Assembly: GCA_036404255.1 (NCBI GenBank)
Contig: DASWOP010000185.1
Location: forward strand, 1-24,209
DNA length: 24,209 nucleotides
Source: JARLFX01 sp036404255
GTDB lineage: Bacteria > Acidobacteriota > Terriglobia > Terriglobales > Acidobacteriaceae
Direction: 5' to 3'
Shown here: positions 1-8,124 of the stretch, one piece after another
How the letters are laid out: each line of letters begins with the position of its first letter
Position numbering within the stretch: position 1 is the first letter of the stretch
Position numbers and translations under genes: made by a program
Notes under the pieces: model-generated
What the model was told of the DNA's origin: nothing
Databases searched by the model: none
The model's input: the letters and a program-made list of their open reading frames with translations, nothing else

Positions 1-31
1 TAGAATTTCAGTAAGGCGGAAAATAAACAGC

Positions 32-1525
32 ATGTTGTGGAGCGATGCACTGACGGATGTGGCGGCGGTCGCGGATGCGTTTTATTACGCGCCGGTGCAG
101 GTCAGTGGCGTGGAATATGATTCGCGGCGGGTTGGGCCGGGCACGGTGTTTGTGGCGATGCGCGGCGAGACGACGGATGGAAACCGGTACATTGACGCGG
201 CGATTTCGCAGGGTGCGGCAGCGATTGTGACGGACTCGCGCGAGGCGTTCGCGGCGGTACAGGCGAGATACAAACAGATGCCGGTGGTACAGGTGGAGCG
301 TGGACGGCGGGCACTGGCGACGATCAGCGCGAATCTGTTTGAGCATCCGGAGAAGAAGCTGGCCGTGAGCGCGGTGACGGGAACCAATGGCAAGACGACC
401 ACGGCGTATCTGGTGGAAGCGATTCTGCGCAGCGCGGGGCGGACGTGCGTGATGGCGGGAACGATTGAGTATCATGTGGGCGATGTGGTGCGGCCTTCGC
501 CGCATACGACGCCGGAGGCACGGGATCTGCTGGAGCTGTTTCGCGATGGCGTGGCGGTGGGCGCGAGCGAAGCGGTGATGGAGATGTCTTCGCATGCGCT
601 GGAACAGGAGCGGGCGTGGGGCGTGAGGGTGGACACGGCGATCTTTACGAACCTGACGCAGGACCATCTGGATTATCACCACACGATGGAAGAGTATTTT
701 GCCGCGAAGTGGAAGTTGTTCAGCGGTGTGGGCGCACCGGCTCCGCGAGTGGCTGTACTGAACGCGGATGACGAGTATGGCCTGCGGCTGGCGGCGTTCG
801 CGCGCGATGCAAGCAGCGAGGTGTTGACGTACGGAATTGAGCACGGAGATTTTCGCGCGGAAGAGATTGTGCTGCATGCGGGGGCGACGGAGTTTGCGAT
901 GAAGACTCCGGCGGGCGCGGTGCCGATGCATTCGCACCTGACGGGCCGGGTGAATGTGTATAACCTGCTGGCAGCGGCTGCGGCGGCGCATGCGCGGGGA
1001 TTGACGCTGGAGCAGATTGCAGCGGGCGCGCAGACGCTGGCGCATGTGCCGGGACGTTTCCAGGTGGTGCGCGAGGCGAAGGATTTCACGGTGGTGGTGG
1101 ACTATGCGCATACTCCGGATGCGCTGCGGAACCTGACCACGCTGGCGCGCGAGTTGGCAGCGGGCGCGCGGGTGATTACGCTGTTTGGATGTGGCGGAGA
1201 TCGCGACAGGGCGAAGCGTCCGCTGATGGGGCAGGCGGCGGGCGAGGGTAGCGATGTGGTGGTGCTGACCAGCGACAATCCGCGGTCGGAGGAGCCGGAG
1301 GCGATCATCGCGGATGCGCTGCCGGGCGTGCTCGGGACAACGGCGGAGTGCATTGTGGAGGCGGATCGCGCGAAGGCAATTGCGATTGCGATTCACAAAG
1401 CAAAGGCTGGAGACATTGTGCTGCTGGCGGGCAAGGGGCACGAGACGACGCAGATATTGCGCGACGGGCCGGTACCGTTCGACGATGCAAAGGTTGCGGC
1501 GGCGGCACTGAAGGAGATGGCATGA
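32..1525 (+). CDS. murE: UDP-MurNAc-L-Ala-D-Glu:meso-diaminopimelate ligase MurE
   Basis: This cytoplasmic Mur ligase adds meso-diaminopimelate to UDP-MurNAc-L-Ala-D-Glu using ATP. The 497-residue length is normal for the family. The N-terminal domain carries SGVEYDSRRV (residues 25-34). The ATP loop GTNGKTTT is at 117-124, and YFAAKWKLF contains the lysine that is carbamylated in this family. DNPR at 415-418 is the motif that selects meso-DAP over lysine, so the peptidoglycan should be DAP-type. The ATG at 32 gives a normal MurE N-terminus and follows a purine-rich stretch AAGGCGG (13-19). No in-frame stop lies between the window start and this ATG, so a slightly earlier start cannot be excluded. 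The stop overlaps the murF start by 4 bases (ATGA), implying translational coupling. Confidence 0.97.
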   Translation: MLWSDALTDVAAVADAFYYAPVQVSGVEYDSRRVGPGTVFVAMRGETTDGNRYIDAAISQGAAAIVTDSREAFAAVQARYKQMPVVQVERGRRALATISANLFEHPEKKLAVSAVTGTNGKTTTAYLVEAILRSAGRTCVMAGTIEYHVGDVVRPSPHTTPEARDLLELFRDGVAVGASEAVMEMSSHALEQERAWGVRVDTAIFTNLTQDHLDYHHTMEEYFAAKWKLFSGVGAPAPRVAVLNADDEYGLRLAAFARDASSEVLTYGIEHGDFRAEEIVLHAGATEFAMKTPAGAVPMHSHLTGRVNVYNLLAAAAAAHARGLTLEQIAAGAQTLAHVPGRFQVVREAKDFTVVVDYAHTPDALRNLTTLARELAAGARVITLFGCGGDRDRAKRPLMGQAAGEGSDVVVLTSDNPRSEEPEAIIADALPGVLGTTAECIVEADRAKAIAIAIHKAKAGDIVLLAGKGHETTQILRDGPVPFDDAKVAAAALKEMA

Positions 1526-2892
1526 AACTGACACTGGAGCAGGCAGCGACGTGGATGGGGGCTTCGGGTAGCTATGCGCACGATACGCTGGCGACGGGCT
1601 ATTCCATCGATTCGCGCACGGTGCAGGCAGGGGATTTGTTTTTTGCGGTGACGGGCGAGCGGCTGGATGGGCATGAGTATGTGGCGGCGGCGCTGGGTCG
1701 CGGCGCGGTGGCAGCCGTGGTGCTGGCGCATTGGACGGCGCCTGAGGGTGTGAGCGAAGCGGTGCTGCTGCGGGTGAAGGGTGATGTGCTGGCTGCGATG
1801 CAGCGGCTGGCGACGGCTGTTCGCATGCATTGGGGCAAGCGCGTGATTGGGGTGACGGGGTCGGCGGGAAAGACGACGACGAAGGAGTTTGTGGCACAGG
1901 TGCTGGGCGCGCAATGGAAGGTGCTGAAATCCGCCGGAAACCTGAATAACAATTTTGGTGTGCCGCTACAGTTGTTGCGGATTGAGCCGGAGCACGATGT
2001 AGCCGTGATTGAGATGGGCATGAACCACGCGGGGGAGATCGCATTTCTCGCGAAGATGGCGGAGCCGAACTGGGCGGTGGTATCAAATGTGGCACCGGTG
2101 CATCTGGAGTTTTTCCCGGAGGGCATATGCGGCATTGCGCGCGCGAAGTATGAGTTGATCGAAGCGCTGCCGCCGGATGGCGTGGCGGTGCTGAACGGCG
2201 ACGACCAGTATGTGCGGCAGTTTGGGCGCGGGATGGATGCGCGCGCGGTGTACTACGGGTTGAGCGAGACGGCGGATGTTCGCGCAGAGGCAGTGGAAGA
2301 GTTGGGCGCGGAGGGTATGCGGTTCATCGTGGTTGCGGGCGAGGCCCGGGAGACAGTGCATCTGAAGCTGATGGGCCGGCACAATGTTTGGAATGCGCTG
2401 GCGGGGATCGCGGTGGGATTGAAGAGCGGCATGACGCTGACGGCGTGCGCACGGGCGGCAGAGACGATGCAGCCGACGGAGAAGCGCGGGCAGGTGGTGG
2501 AGTGGCACGGGGCACAGATTGTGAACGACTGCTACAACTCCAATCCTCGGGCGCTGGATGCGATGGTGGATGCGCTGCTGGCGATGAAGGCGGAGCGGCA
2601 CATTGTGGTGGCGGGCGAGATGCTGGAGCTTGGGCCGAAGGCGGCGGAGCTGCATGCGGCGTGCGGCGAGCGCATGGCGCAGCGCGGAGTGAAGATTGTG
2701 CTCGGAGTGCGCGGGATGGCCCGGCATCTGGTGGATGCGGCGAAGGCGCAGGGAGCCGAGGCGATCTACATGGAGACGCCGGCAGAGGCGGGGGCGTGGC
2801 TGCGTGAGCATCTGCAGGCGGGGGATGCGGTGCTGCTGAAGGCTTCGCGGGGAGTGCGGCTGGAAGAGTCGTTGAAGGAGTTGGAGGGTTGA
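1522..2892 (+). CDS. murF: UDP-MurNAc-tripeptide:D-Ala-D-Ala ligase MurF
   Basis: MurF completes the cytoplasmic UDP-MurNAc-pentapeptide by ATP-dependent addition of D-Ala-D-Ala. The chosen ATG at 1522 overlaps the murE stop as ATGA and gives a standard N-terminus (MKLTLEQAATWMG) of 456 residues. The open frame continues upstream inside murE, but that extension does not look like MurF. The ATP loop GSAGKTTT is at residues 113-120. It is followed by the central-domain motif NLNNNFGVPL and the C-terminal-domain segment VNDCYNSNPRALDAM, all typical of MurF. No terminator is obvious after the stop. The next gene, mraY, is about 380 bases away, which is unusual for this gene pair and coincides with repeat DNA. 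Confidence 0.97.
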   Translation: MKLTLEQAATWMGASGSYAHDTLATGYSIDSRTVQAGDLFFAVTGERLDGHEYVAAALGRGAVAAVVLAHWTAPEGVSEAVLLRVKGDVLAAMQRLATAVRMHWGKRVIGVTGSAGKTTTKEFVAQVLGAQWKVLKSAGNLNNNFGVPLQLLRIEPEHDVAVIEMGMNHAGEIAFLAKMAEPNWAVVSNVAPVHLEFFPEGICGIARAKYELIEALPPDGVAVLNGDDQYVRQFGRGMDARAVYYGLSETADVRAEAVEELGAEGMRFIVVAGEARETVHLKLMGRHNVWNALAGIAVGLKSGMTLTACARAAETMQPTEKRGQVVEWHGAQIVNDCYNSNPRALDAMVDALLAMKAERHIVVAGEMLELGPKAAELHAACGERMAQRGVKIVLGVRGMARHLVDAAKAQGAEAIYMETPAEAGAWLREHLQAGDAVLLKASRGVRLEESLKELEG

Positions 2893-3216
2893 GGTTCGTG
2901 GTGAGGGTGCGGCGTTCGTGGCTGGAGTAGAGAGTTTGGGCTTTGGTGCCGCGGAAGCTCTTGGCGTTATTGGTAATGTGGAGAGCGTCTGGATTCTTCG
3001 ACTACGCTCAGAATGACTCAGTTTGGTTTTTTGCGCTGGGGGGATATGGGCCGGAGCGGTTCGCGCGTGGCGCGAATGCCCACCTTAGCGACGATAAAAC
3101 TGTCGCGAAGACGGGGCACCCAGAGCGTGGGCGACGATGAAACTGCGATGAGGATGGGGCACCTACGATGTGGTGTTTCGGACGTAGGGGATATTTACAA
3201 GGGTTGCTGTAATGGC
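2893..3216. repeat. murF-mraY intergenic spacer filled with dispersed repeats
   Basis: No convincing gene is present in this spacer. It carries two short repeat motifs seen elsewhere in the window. The first, GGATTCTTCG...CTCAGAATGAC (2991-3018), resembles copies near 12185-12212, 19025-19081 and 23591-23615. The second is a run of related units around GACGATRAAACTG...GGGGCACC (about 3088-3170), similar to 21230-21333. Short open frames here translate only the repeats. The spacer replaces the tight murF-mraY coupling expected in a dcw operon. Confidence 0.6.
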
Positions 3217-3225
3217 TGTTAAAAT
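3194..3225 (+). promoter_or_regulatory. candidate mraY promoter (extended -10)
   Basis: An extended -10 element TGtTAAAAT lies at 3217-3225. A TTTACA hexamer at 3194-3199 could serve as -35, but the 20-base spacing is long, so the extended -10 is the main evidence. Transcription would begin near 3232, leaving a leader of about 40 bases before the mraY Shine-Dalgarno. The site lies immediately after the repeat-filled spacer, where an independent promoter would be needed. This is pattern-based only. Confidence 0.4.
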
Positions 3226-3269
3226 TGAACGAGCGCGCCGAGCGCGTACACACGAGAAGGCGGAAAACA

Positions 3270-4418
3270 TTGCTTTATTGGCTGCTCTATCAAAAACTAT
3301 TTCCGTACTTCCGGATGTTCCGCATCTTTCGCTACCTGACGTTTCGGACGGCGTTTGCGAGCCTGACGGCGCTGGCGATTGGATTGCTGATTGGGCCGTG
3401 GGTGATTGAAAAGCTGCGCGATTTTCAGATCGGGCAGTACATCCGCGAAGAGGGTCCAAAGAGCCACCAGAAAAAGACAGGGACACCGACGATGGGCGGC
3501 GTGCTGATCTGCATTTCGATCCTGGTGCCGACGCTGCTGTGGTCTGATCTGACGAATCCGCTGGTGTGGATCGTGGTGTTTTCGACGGTGGCATTTGGCG
3601 GCATCGGGTTCCTGGACGATTACATCAAGGTGGTGCATCGGCGGAACCAGGGACTGACGGCGAAGGGGAAGCTGAGCATGCAGATGTTGGCGAGCGCTGC
3701 GATTGCGATTGCGCTGGTTCTGCTGCAGCATGGCGGCACCTATTCGACGCGGCTGGTGGTGCCGTTTGCGAAGCGGTTTCGCCCGGATTTAGTGATGGGC
3801 TGGATGCAGCATCTGCCGGGACACTGGGCGGTGCTGGCGCCGCTGGCGTTTCTGCCGTTTGTGATCTTTGTGGTGCTGGTGATCAGTTTTTCATCGAACG
3901 CGGTGAACCTGACGGACGGGCTGGATGGGCTGGCGATTGGCTGCACGATCATCGCGGCGGCGGCGCTGGCGGTGCTGACGTATGTGAGCGGCCACGTGGT
4001 CTTCTCGGATTATCTTGAGTTGCAACGGATGCCGATGGCGGGCGAACTGACGATCTTCTGCGGGGCGATGGTGGGCGCGAGTATCGGGTTCCTTTGGTAC
4101 AACGCGTATCCGGCAGAGATCTTTATGGGCGACGTGGGATCACTCGCGCTGGGTGGGGCGATTGGGACGGTTGCGGTGGTCATCAAGCAGGAGTTGCTGC
4201 TGCCGTTCATCGGCGGGGTATTCATACTGGAGGCCGGGAGCGTGATTCTGCAGGTGGGCAGCTACAAACTGCGCAACGGCAAACGCATCTTCAAGATGGC
4301 TCCGCTGCACCATCACTTTGAGTTGGCGGGGTGGTCCGAGTCAAAGGTGATTGTGCGCTTCTGGATTCTGGCGCTGGTCTTTGCGCTGTTTGCGCTGACT
4401 ACGCTGAAGCTGAGGTAG
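3270..4418 (+). CDS. mraY: phospho-MurNAc-pentapeptide translocase MraY
   Basis: MraY is the inner-membrane enzyme that transfers phospho-MurNAc-pentapeptide to undecaprenyl phosphate, giving lipid I. I place the start at TTG 3270 because it yields the standard N-terminus (LYWLLYQKLFPYFR) and has AAGG nine bases upstream. An earlier TTG at 3225 would add 15 residues without family resemblance and would overlap the candidate -10. The protein has 382 residues and about ten hydrophobic segments. GTPTMGG is at 71-77, the Mg-binding DD of DDYIKV at 116-117, NLTDGLDG at 213-220, and the triple-His loop LHHHFE at 347-349. The family active-site residues are present. murD begins seven bases after the stop. 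Confidence 0.96.
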   Translation: MLYWLLYQKLFPYFRMFRIFRYLTFRTAFASLTALAIGLLIGPWVIEKLRDFQIGQYIREEGPKSHQKKTGTPTMGGVLICISILVPTLLWSDLTNPLVWIVVFSTVAFGGIGFLDDYIKVVHRRNQGLTAKGKLSMQMLASAAIAIALVLLQHGGTYSTRLVVPFAKRFRPDLVMGWMQHLPGHWAVLAPLAFLPFVIFVVLVISFSSNAVNLTDGLDGLAIGCTIIAAAALAVLTYVSGHVVFSDYLELQRMPMAGELTIFCGAMVGASIGFLWYNAYPAEIFMGDVGSLALGGAIGTVAVVIKQELLLPFIGGVFILEAGSVILQVGSYKLRNGKRIFKMAPLHHHFELAGWSESKVIVRFWILALVFALFALTTLKLR

Positions 4419-4425
4419 GACGGGG

Positions 4426-5793
4426 ATGGAATTGCAAAACAAAAAAGTGTTGGTGGTTGGGTTGGGCAAGTCTGGCATGGCGGCGGCGCAGTTTTTGCGT
4501 GCGCAGGGCGCGGTGGTAACCGCTGGCGATGCGAAGGATGCGGCGTCAGAATTTCCAAAGATGGAGGCGTTGCGGGCCGAGGGCATCGTGGTGCAGACGG
4601 GTGCGGCGCAGTGGGGTGGGTTGGAGCAGCAGGAACTGATCGTGATTTCGCCGGGTGTGCCGGTGCAGACGGCGGAGCTGGAACGGGCTCGGGGGCTAGG
4701 GATTCCGGTGATCGGCGAGTTGGAGCTGGCGTCACGTTACCTGCAGGGAAAGATGCTGGCCATCACGGGCGCGAACGGAAAGACGACGACAACGACGCTG
4801 GTGGGGAAGATTCTGACGGACGCGGGCGTGCCGACGCAGGTGGGCGGGAATATTGGCACGCCGGTGATGGACCTGGTGGCGGCGAGCACAGCGGCGACGT
4901 GGAATGTGCTGGAGGTTTCGAGCTTTCAACTGGAGACGACGGTGAAGTTTCATCCGGCGATCGCGGTGATTCTGAATATCACGCCGGACCATCTGGACCG
5001 ACATGGAAGCTTTGAGCAGTATGTGCTGGAGAAGGAGAAGATCTTTGCACGGCAGGGGGCGGAGGACTTCCTGGTATTGAACGCGGACGACAAGACGACG
5101 CAGATGTGCGCGGGGCACGCGGCGGGGCAGGTGTTCTGGTTCAGTGGGGCGCGGCCGCAGGTGAAGCGGGGAACGTTCGTGCATAAGGGCGTGATCGTGT
5201 TTGTGCCGCAGGAGGGCGCGGCGATGGAGCCAGTGCTGGCGGTGGAGGAGATTCCGCTGAAGGGCGCGCACAATGTGGAGAATGTGCTGGCGGCGGTATG
5301 CGCGGCGCGACTGGCGGGCGTGAGCGCGGAGACGATTCGCCAGAGCGTGAAGAGTTTTCAGGCGGTGGAGCACAGGCTACAGTTTGTGGCGACGGTGAAC
5401 GGCGTGGAGTATTACAACGACTCCAAGGCGACGAATGTGGATGCAACGATGAAGGCGATTGCGTCGTTTGCGGGTGGCATCCACCTGATACTGGGCGGCA
5501 AGGATAAAAATTCGGACTATACGCTGCTGGCTCCGCTGCTGCGGGAGCGGGTGAAGATTGTTTACACGATTGGTTCGGCGGCGGAAAAGATTACTAACCA
5601 GCTCACGGGTGTGGTCAAGATAATGCAGGCAGAGACGCTGGCAAATGCGGTGAAGATAATCGCGAGGGATGCGGTGCCGGGGGAGATTGGGCTGCTGGCG
5701 CCGGCGTGCTCAAGCTTTGACCAGTTCGATAGCTATGGGCAGCGGGGACGGGTGTTTGTGGAGCTGGTGAAGCAGCTAGGGAACAGGGATTAG
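4426..5793 (+). CDS. murD: UDP-MurNAc-L-alanine:D-glutamate ligase MurD
   Basis: MurD is the cytoplasmic ligase that adds D-glutamate to UDP-MurNAc-L-Ala. The 455 residues start with an N-terminal Rossmann-like segment (VLVVGLGKSGMAAAQFL). The ATP loop GANGKTTTT is at 115-123, NITPDHLDRHGS lies in the central domain, and YNDSKATNVDAT and LLAPACSSFDQF are in the C-terminal domain; all are diagnostic. GGACGGGG before the ATG is a usable Shine-Dalgarno. The last codons (GNRD, then TAG) and the stop lie in a 7-base tandem repeat that continues past the gene and also provides the ftsW ribosome binding site. A similar ending is found in murG. Confidence 0.97.
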   Translation: MELQNKKVLVVGLGKSGMAAAQFLRAQGAVVTAGDAKDAASEFPKMEALRAEGIVVQTGAAQWGGLEQQELIVISPGVPVQTAELERARGLGIPVIGELELASRYLQGKMLAITGANGKTTTTTLVGKILTDAGVPTQVGGNIGTPVMDLVAASTAATWNVLEVSSFQLETTVKFHPAIAVILNITPDHLDRHGSFEQYVLEKEKIFARQGAEDFLVLNADDKTTQMCAGHAAGQVFWFSGARPQVKRGTFVHKGVIVFVPQEGAAMEPVLAVEEIPLKGAHNVENVLAAVCAARLAGVSAETIRQSVKSFQAVEHRLQFVATVNGVEYYNDSKATNVDATMKAIASFAGGIHLILGGKDKNSDYTLLAPLLRERVKIVYTIGSAAEKITNQLTGVVKIMQAETLANAVKIIARDAVPGEIGLLAPACSSFDQFDSYGQRGRVFVELVKQLGNRD

Positions 5794-5802
5794 GGAGTAG
5801 GA
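5775..5802 (+). repeat. 7-bp tandem repeat at murD/ftsW junction
   Basis: Four heptads of the form NNTAGGG or NNCAGGG follow each other: GCTAGGG, AACAGGG, ATTAGGG and AGTAGGA. The array encodes the last residues and stop codon of murD. Its last unit contributes AGGA (5799-5802), eight bases before the ftsW ATG, which is the apparent Shine-Dalgarno. The same repeat in longer form ends murG at 8004-8066. Confidence 0.75.
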
Positions 5803-5810
5803 AAAGCAGT

Positions 5811-6905
5811 ATGGCGAAGCGCGTTGGCGTAGATAAATGGCTCTTCGGAATCGTGCTGATGCTGGTGCTCTTTGGGCTGGTCACGGTCTTCTCCGCTTCG
5901 GCGGTGATGGCGCAGGTGCGCTTCAACTCTCCGTATAGCTTTGTGCTGCGGCAGATGGGGTGGGCGGCGCTGGGGCTGGTGGCGATGGTGCTGCTGATGC
6001 AGGTGCCGTATCGCTGGTACAACCAGCCGAAGGTGGTGTTCACCGGCATGGCGATCACTACGCTGCTGCTGATCGGCGTGTTCGCCATGCACGATTCGCA
6101 TAATACGCATCGCTGGTTCCGCTTCGGCGGTTTCTTTACATTTCAGCCGTCGGAGATTGCAAAGCCGGTGCTGGTGTTGTTTCTGGCGTGGTTTCTGCAG
6201 ACGCGGATTCACCAGATGGAGGACCTGCGGAAGACGATTCTGCCGGCGGCGATACCGGCGCTGTTCTTCGTGGTGCTGATTCTGGCGGAGCCGGACCTGG
6301 GGACGGCGGTCGTCTGCGTGGCGACGGCTGGGCTGATGCTCTACCTGGCGGGCGCGCAGTTGCGGTACTTTGCGATTGCCGGTGTAGCGGCGATTCCGGT
6401 GCTGTATGTTCTGCTGTTTCGCGTGGCGTGGCGGCGTGCGCGCATGATGGCGTTTGTAAATCCTGAAGCTGATCCGAGGGGGTCGGGCTTCCACACGCTG
6501 CAGTCGCTGATCGCCGTGGGCACCGGTGGCCTGCATGGGCTGGGTCTGATGGAGGGGCGGCAGAAGCTCTTCTATCTGCCGGAGGCGCATACGGACTTCA
6601 TCTTCGCGAACGTGTGCGAGGAGCTGGGGCTGATTGGGGCGGTGATCGTAGTTGCGCTGTTTGTGGCGCTGGGGTATCGCGGGTTGCGAGCGGCGATTCT
6701 TTCGACCGATCCGTTCGCGCGCTTTCTGGCGTTTGGCATCACGTGTGCGATTTTGATACAGGCCTTCTTCAACATCAGCGTGGTGCTGGCGCTGCTGCCG
6801 ACCAAGGGTATTCCGCTGCCGTTCATCTCATCGGGCGGAACGTCGGTGTTTATCACGCTGGCGAGCATGGGCGTGCTGCTGAATATTACGCGCGAGATTG
6901 ATTGA
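5811..6905 (+). CDS. ftsW: septal peptidoglycan glycosyltransferase FtsW (SEDS family)
   Basis: FtsW is a SEDS-family membrane protein that polymerises lipid II at the division septum together with a class B penicillin-binding protein. Its 364 residues contain about ten hydrophobic segments. Family motifs visible are RWFRFGGFFTFQPSEIAKP, EPDLGTAVV, the loop EAHTDFIFANVCEELGLIG and LPTKGIPLPFISSGGTS near the C-terminus. The position between murD and murG favours FtsW over the related RodA. AGGA eight bases before the ATG supports the start. The stop abuts the murG start region, indicating coupled translation. Confidence 0.95.
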   Translation: MAKRVGVDKWLFGIVLMLVLFGLVTVFSASAVMAQVRFNSPYSFVLRQMGWAALGLVAMVLLMQVPYRWYNQPKVVFTGMAITTLLLIGVFAMHDSHNTHRWFRFGGFFTFQPSEIAKPVLVLFLAWFLQTRIHQMEDLRKTILPAAIPALFFVVLILAEPDLGTAVVCVATAGLMLYLAGAQLRYFAIAGVAAIPVLYVLLFRVAWRRARMMAFVNPEADPRGSGFHTLQSLIAVGTGGLHGLGLMEGRQKLFYLPEAHTDFIFANVCEELGLIGAVIVVALFVALGYRGLRAAILSTDPFARFLAFGITCAILIQAFFNISVVLALLPTKGIPLPFISSGGTSVFITLASMGVLLNITREID

Positions 6906-6907
6906 GT

Positions 6908-8029
6908 ATGAGTGAATCAAAGGTACAAAGTTCAGGAGCGAAAGCGAAGCTGAGAGTGCTGATCGCTGGTGGCGGCACGGGCGGGCATGTGATTCCGGCA
7001 CTGGCGATTGGGCGCGAGCTGGTGGCGCGTTATGGCGCGGAGCTTTGCTACGTGGGCACGGAGCGCGGGATTGAGACGCGGCTGGTGCCGGAGGCAGGCT
7101 TTCATCTGGAATTGATTCATGTGGGGCAGCTGAAGAATGTGAGCCTGCGGACGCGTCTGCGGACACTGACGGCGCTGCCGCGCGGTGTGTTGCGGTGCAT
7201 GGCGCTGCTGCGGAGCTTCAAGCCGGATGTGGTGGTGGGTGTGGGCGGATATGCTTCTGGCCCGGCGATGATGGCGGCGATCCTGCTGCGCGTCCCGACG
7301 CTGGCGTATGAGCCGAATGCGGTGCCGGGTCTGGCGAATCGGCTGGTGGGGCGGTTTGTGAATGCAGCGGCGGTGAATTTTCCGGAGACGACGCGGTTCT
7401 TTCGCCATGCTGAAGTGACGGGCGTTCCGGTGCGGCAGGAGATCTTCGATCTGCGGCCGCGTCCGGTGGGCGCTCCGCCGCGACTGCTGGTGTTTGCGGG
7501 CAGCCAGGGGGCGCGCGTCTTCAACGAGATGATGCCGAAGATCGCCAGCGGATTGCTGGCTGCGGTGCCGGGGCTGACGATTGTGCATCAGTCGGGCGCT
7601 CGCCATATTGATGCGACGCAGGCGGCGTATGAGTTGAGCGGCGCCGATCCGGCGCGGTGGGGTGTGTTCCCGTTTCTGATTGATATGCCTGCGCAGTATG
7701 CTGCTGCCGACTTGATTCTGTGCCGCAGTGGAAGCACCGTGGCGGAGTTGGCTGCGGCGGGTAAGCCGGCACTGCTGGTACCGTTTCCGCGTGCGGCAGA
7801 CGATCACCAGCGCAAGAATGCCGAGGTGCTGGCGAAGGCAGGCGCGGCAGTGATGCGACTTGAGGCTGGGTTGACGGCTGAGGAGTTGCAGAGGGAGCTG
7901 GTGGAGCTGCTGAACGATCCCGCACGGCTGGCAGAGATGAGCGCAAAGGCAAAGGCGATGGCGAAGCCGGGAGCGGTGGAGCGGATTGCGGCGATGGTTA
8001 AAGAACAGGGAACAGGGATTAGGGATTAG
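6908..8029 (+). CDS. murG: lipid II synthase MurG (UDP-GlcNAc transferase)
   Basis: MurG is a peripheral inner-membrane glycosyltransferase that adds GlcNAc to lipid I to give lipid II. ATG 6908 is chosen; a TTG at 6902 overlapping the ftsW stop would add two residues. The 373-residue protein shows GGGTGGH at 21-27, EPNAVPGLANRLVGRF, and the UDP-GlcNAc-binding region CRSGSTVAELAAAGKPALLV followed by DDHQRKNAEVL. The C-terminal residues (about EQGTGIRD) and stop codon lie in a 7-base tandem repeat, so the native end may have been replaced. A strong hairpin terminator follows at 8076, closing this transcription unit although murC and later dcw genes lie downstream. Confidence 0.96.
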   Translation: MSESKVQSSGAKAKLRVLIAGGGTGGHVIPALAIGRELVARYGAELCYVGTERGIETRLVPEAGFHLELIHVGQLKNVSLRTRLRTLTALPRGVLRCMALLRSFKPDVVVGVGGYASGPAMMAAILLRVPTLAYEPNAVPGLANRLVGRFVNAAAVNFPETTRFFRHAEVTGVPVRQEIFDLRPRPVGAPPRLLVFAGSQGARVFNEMMPKIASGLLAAVPGLTIVHQSGARHIDATQAAYELSGADPARWGVFPFLIDMPAQYAAADLILCRSGSTVAELAAAGKPALLVPFPRAADDHQRKNAEVLAKAGAAVMRLEAGLTAEELQRELVELLNDPARLAEMSAKAKAMAKPGAVERIAAMVKEQGTGIRD

Positions 8030-8066
8030 GGAATAGGGAATAGGGAACAGGGAACAGGGAGTAGAA
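8004..8066 (+). repeat. 7-bp tandem repeat array at the end of murG
   Basis: Eight perfect heptads of the form AWYAGGG are followed by a degenerate AGTAGAA. The heptads occur in identical pairs: AACAGGG twice, ATTAGGG twice, AATAGGG twice, AACAGGG twice. The array supplies the murG stop codon. Because seven is not a multiple of three and most units contain TAG, any reading frame that enters it soon terminates. The murD/ftsW junction carries a shorter copy ending in a similar AGTAGGAAAAG. Confidence 0.85.
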
Positions 8067-8075
8067 AAGGCACAA

Positions 8076-8106
8076 AAAAGAGGCTCCCGTTGCGGGAGCC
8101 TCTTTT
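8076..8106. terminator. bidirectional intrinsic terminator between murG and the antisense WXXGXW gene
   Basis: A perfect 10-bp stem GAGGCTCCCG (8080-8089) pairs with CGGGAGCCTC (8093-8102) around a TTG loop. It is flanked by AAAA on the left and TTTT on the right, so either strand gives a GC hairpin followed by U residues. It sits between the convergent ends of murG (+) and the secreted protein gene (-) and should terminate both. Confidence 0.88.
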
Positions 8107-8124
8107 GTTGTTTGCTGCGTTGGT

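Noticed and set aside
1348..1521. Upstream extension of murF to 1348
   Set aside because: The added 58 residues lie within murE, do not resemble MurF, and the ATG at 1522 overlaps the murE stop in the classical way.
8..2095. 695-codon antisense open frame across murE/murF
   Set aside because: It is a GC-driven shadow of two well-recognised genes; its translation is low-complexity Arg/His/Pro/Ala with no family features.
2943..3222. Two short + strand frames in the murF-mraY spacer
   Set aside because: They translate dispersed repeats, have no Shine-Dalgarno and overlap each other in different frames.
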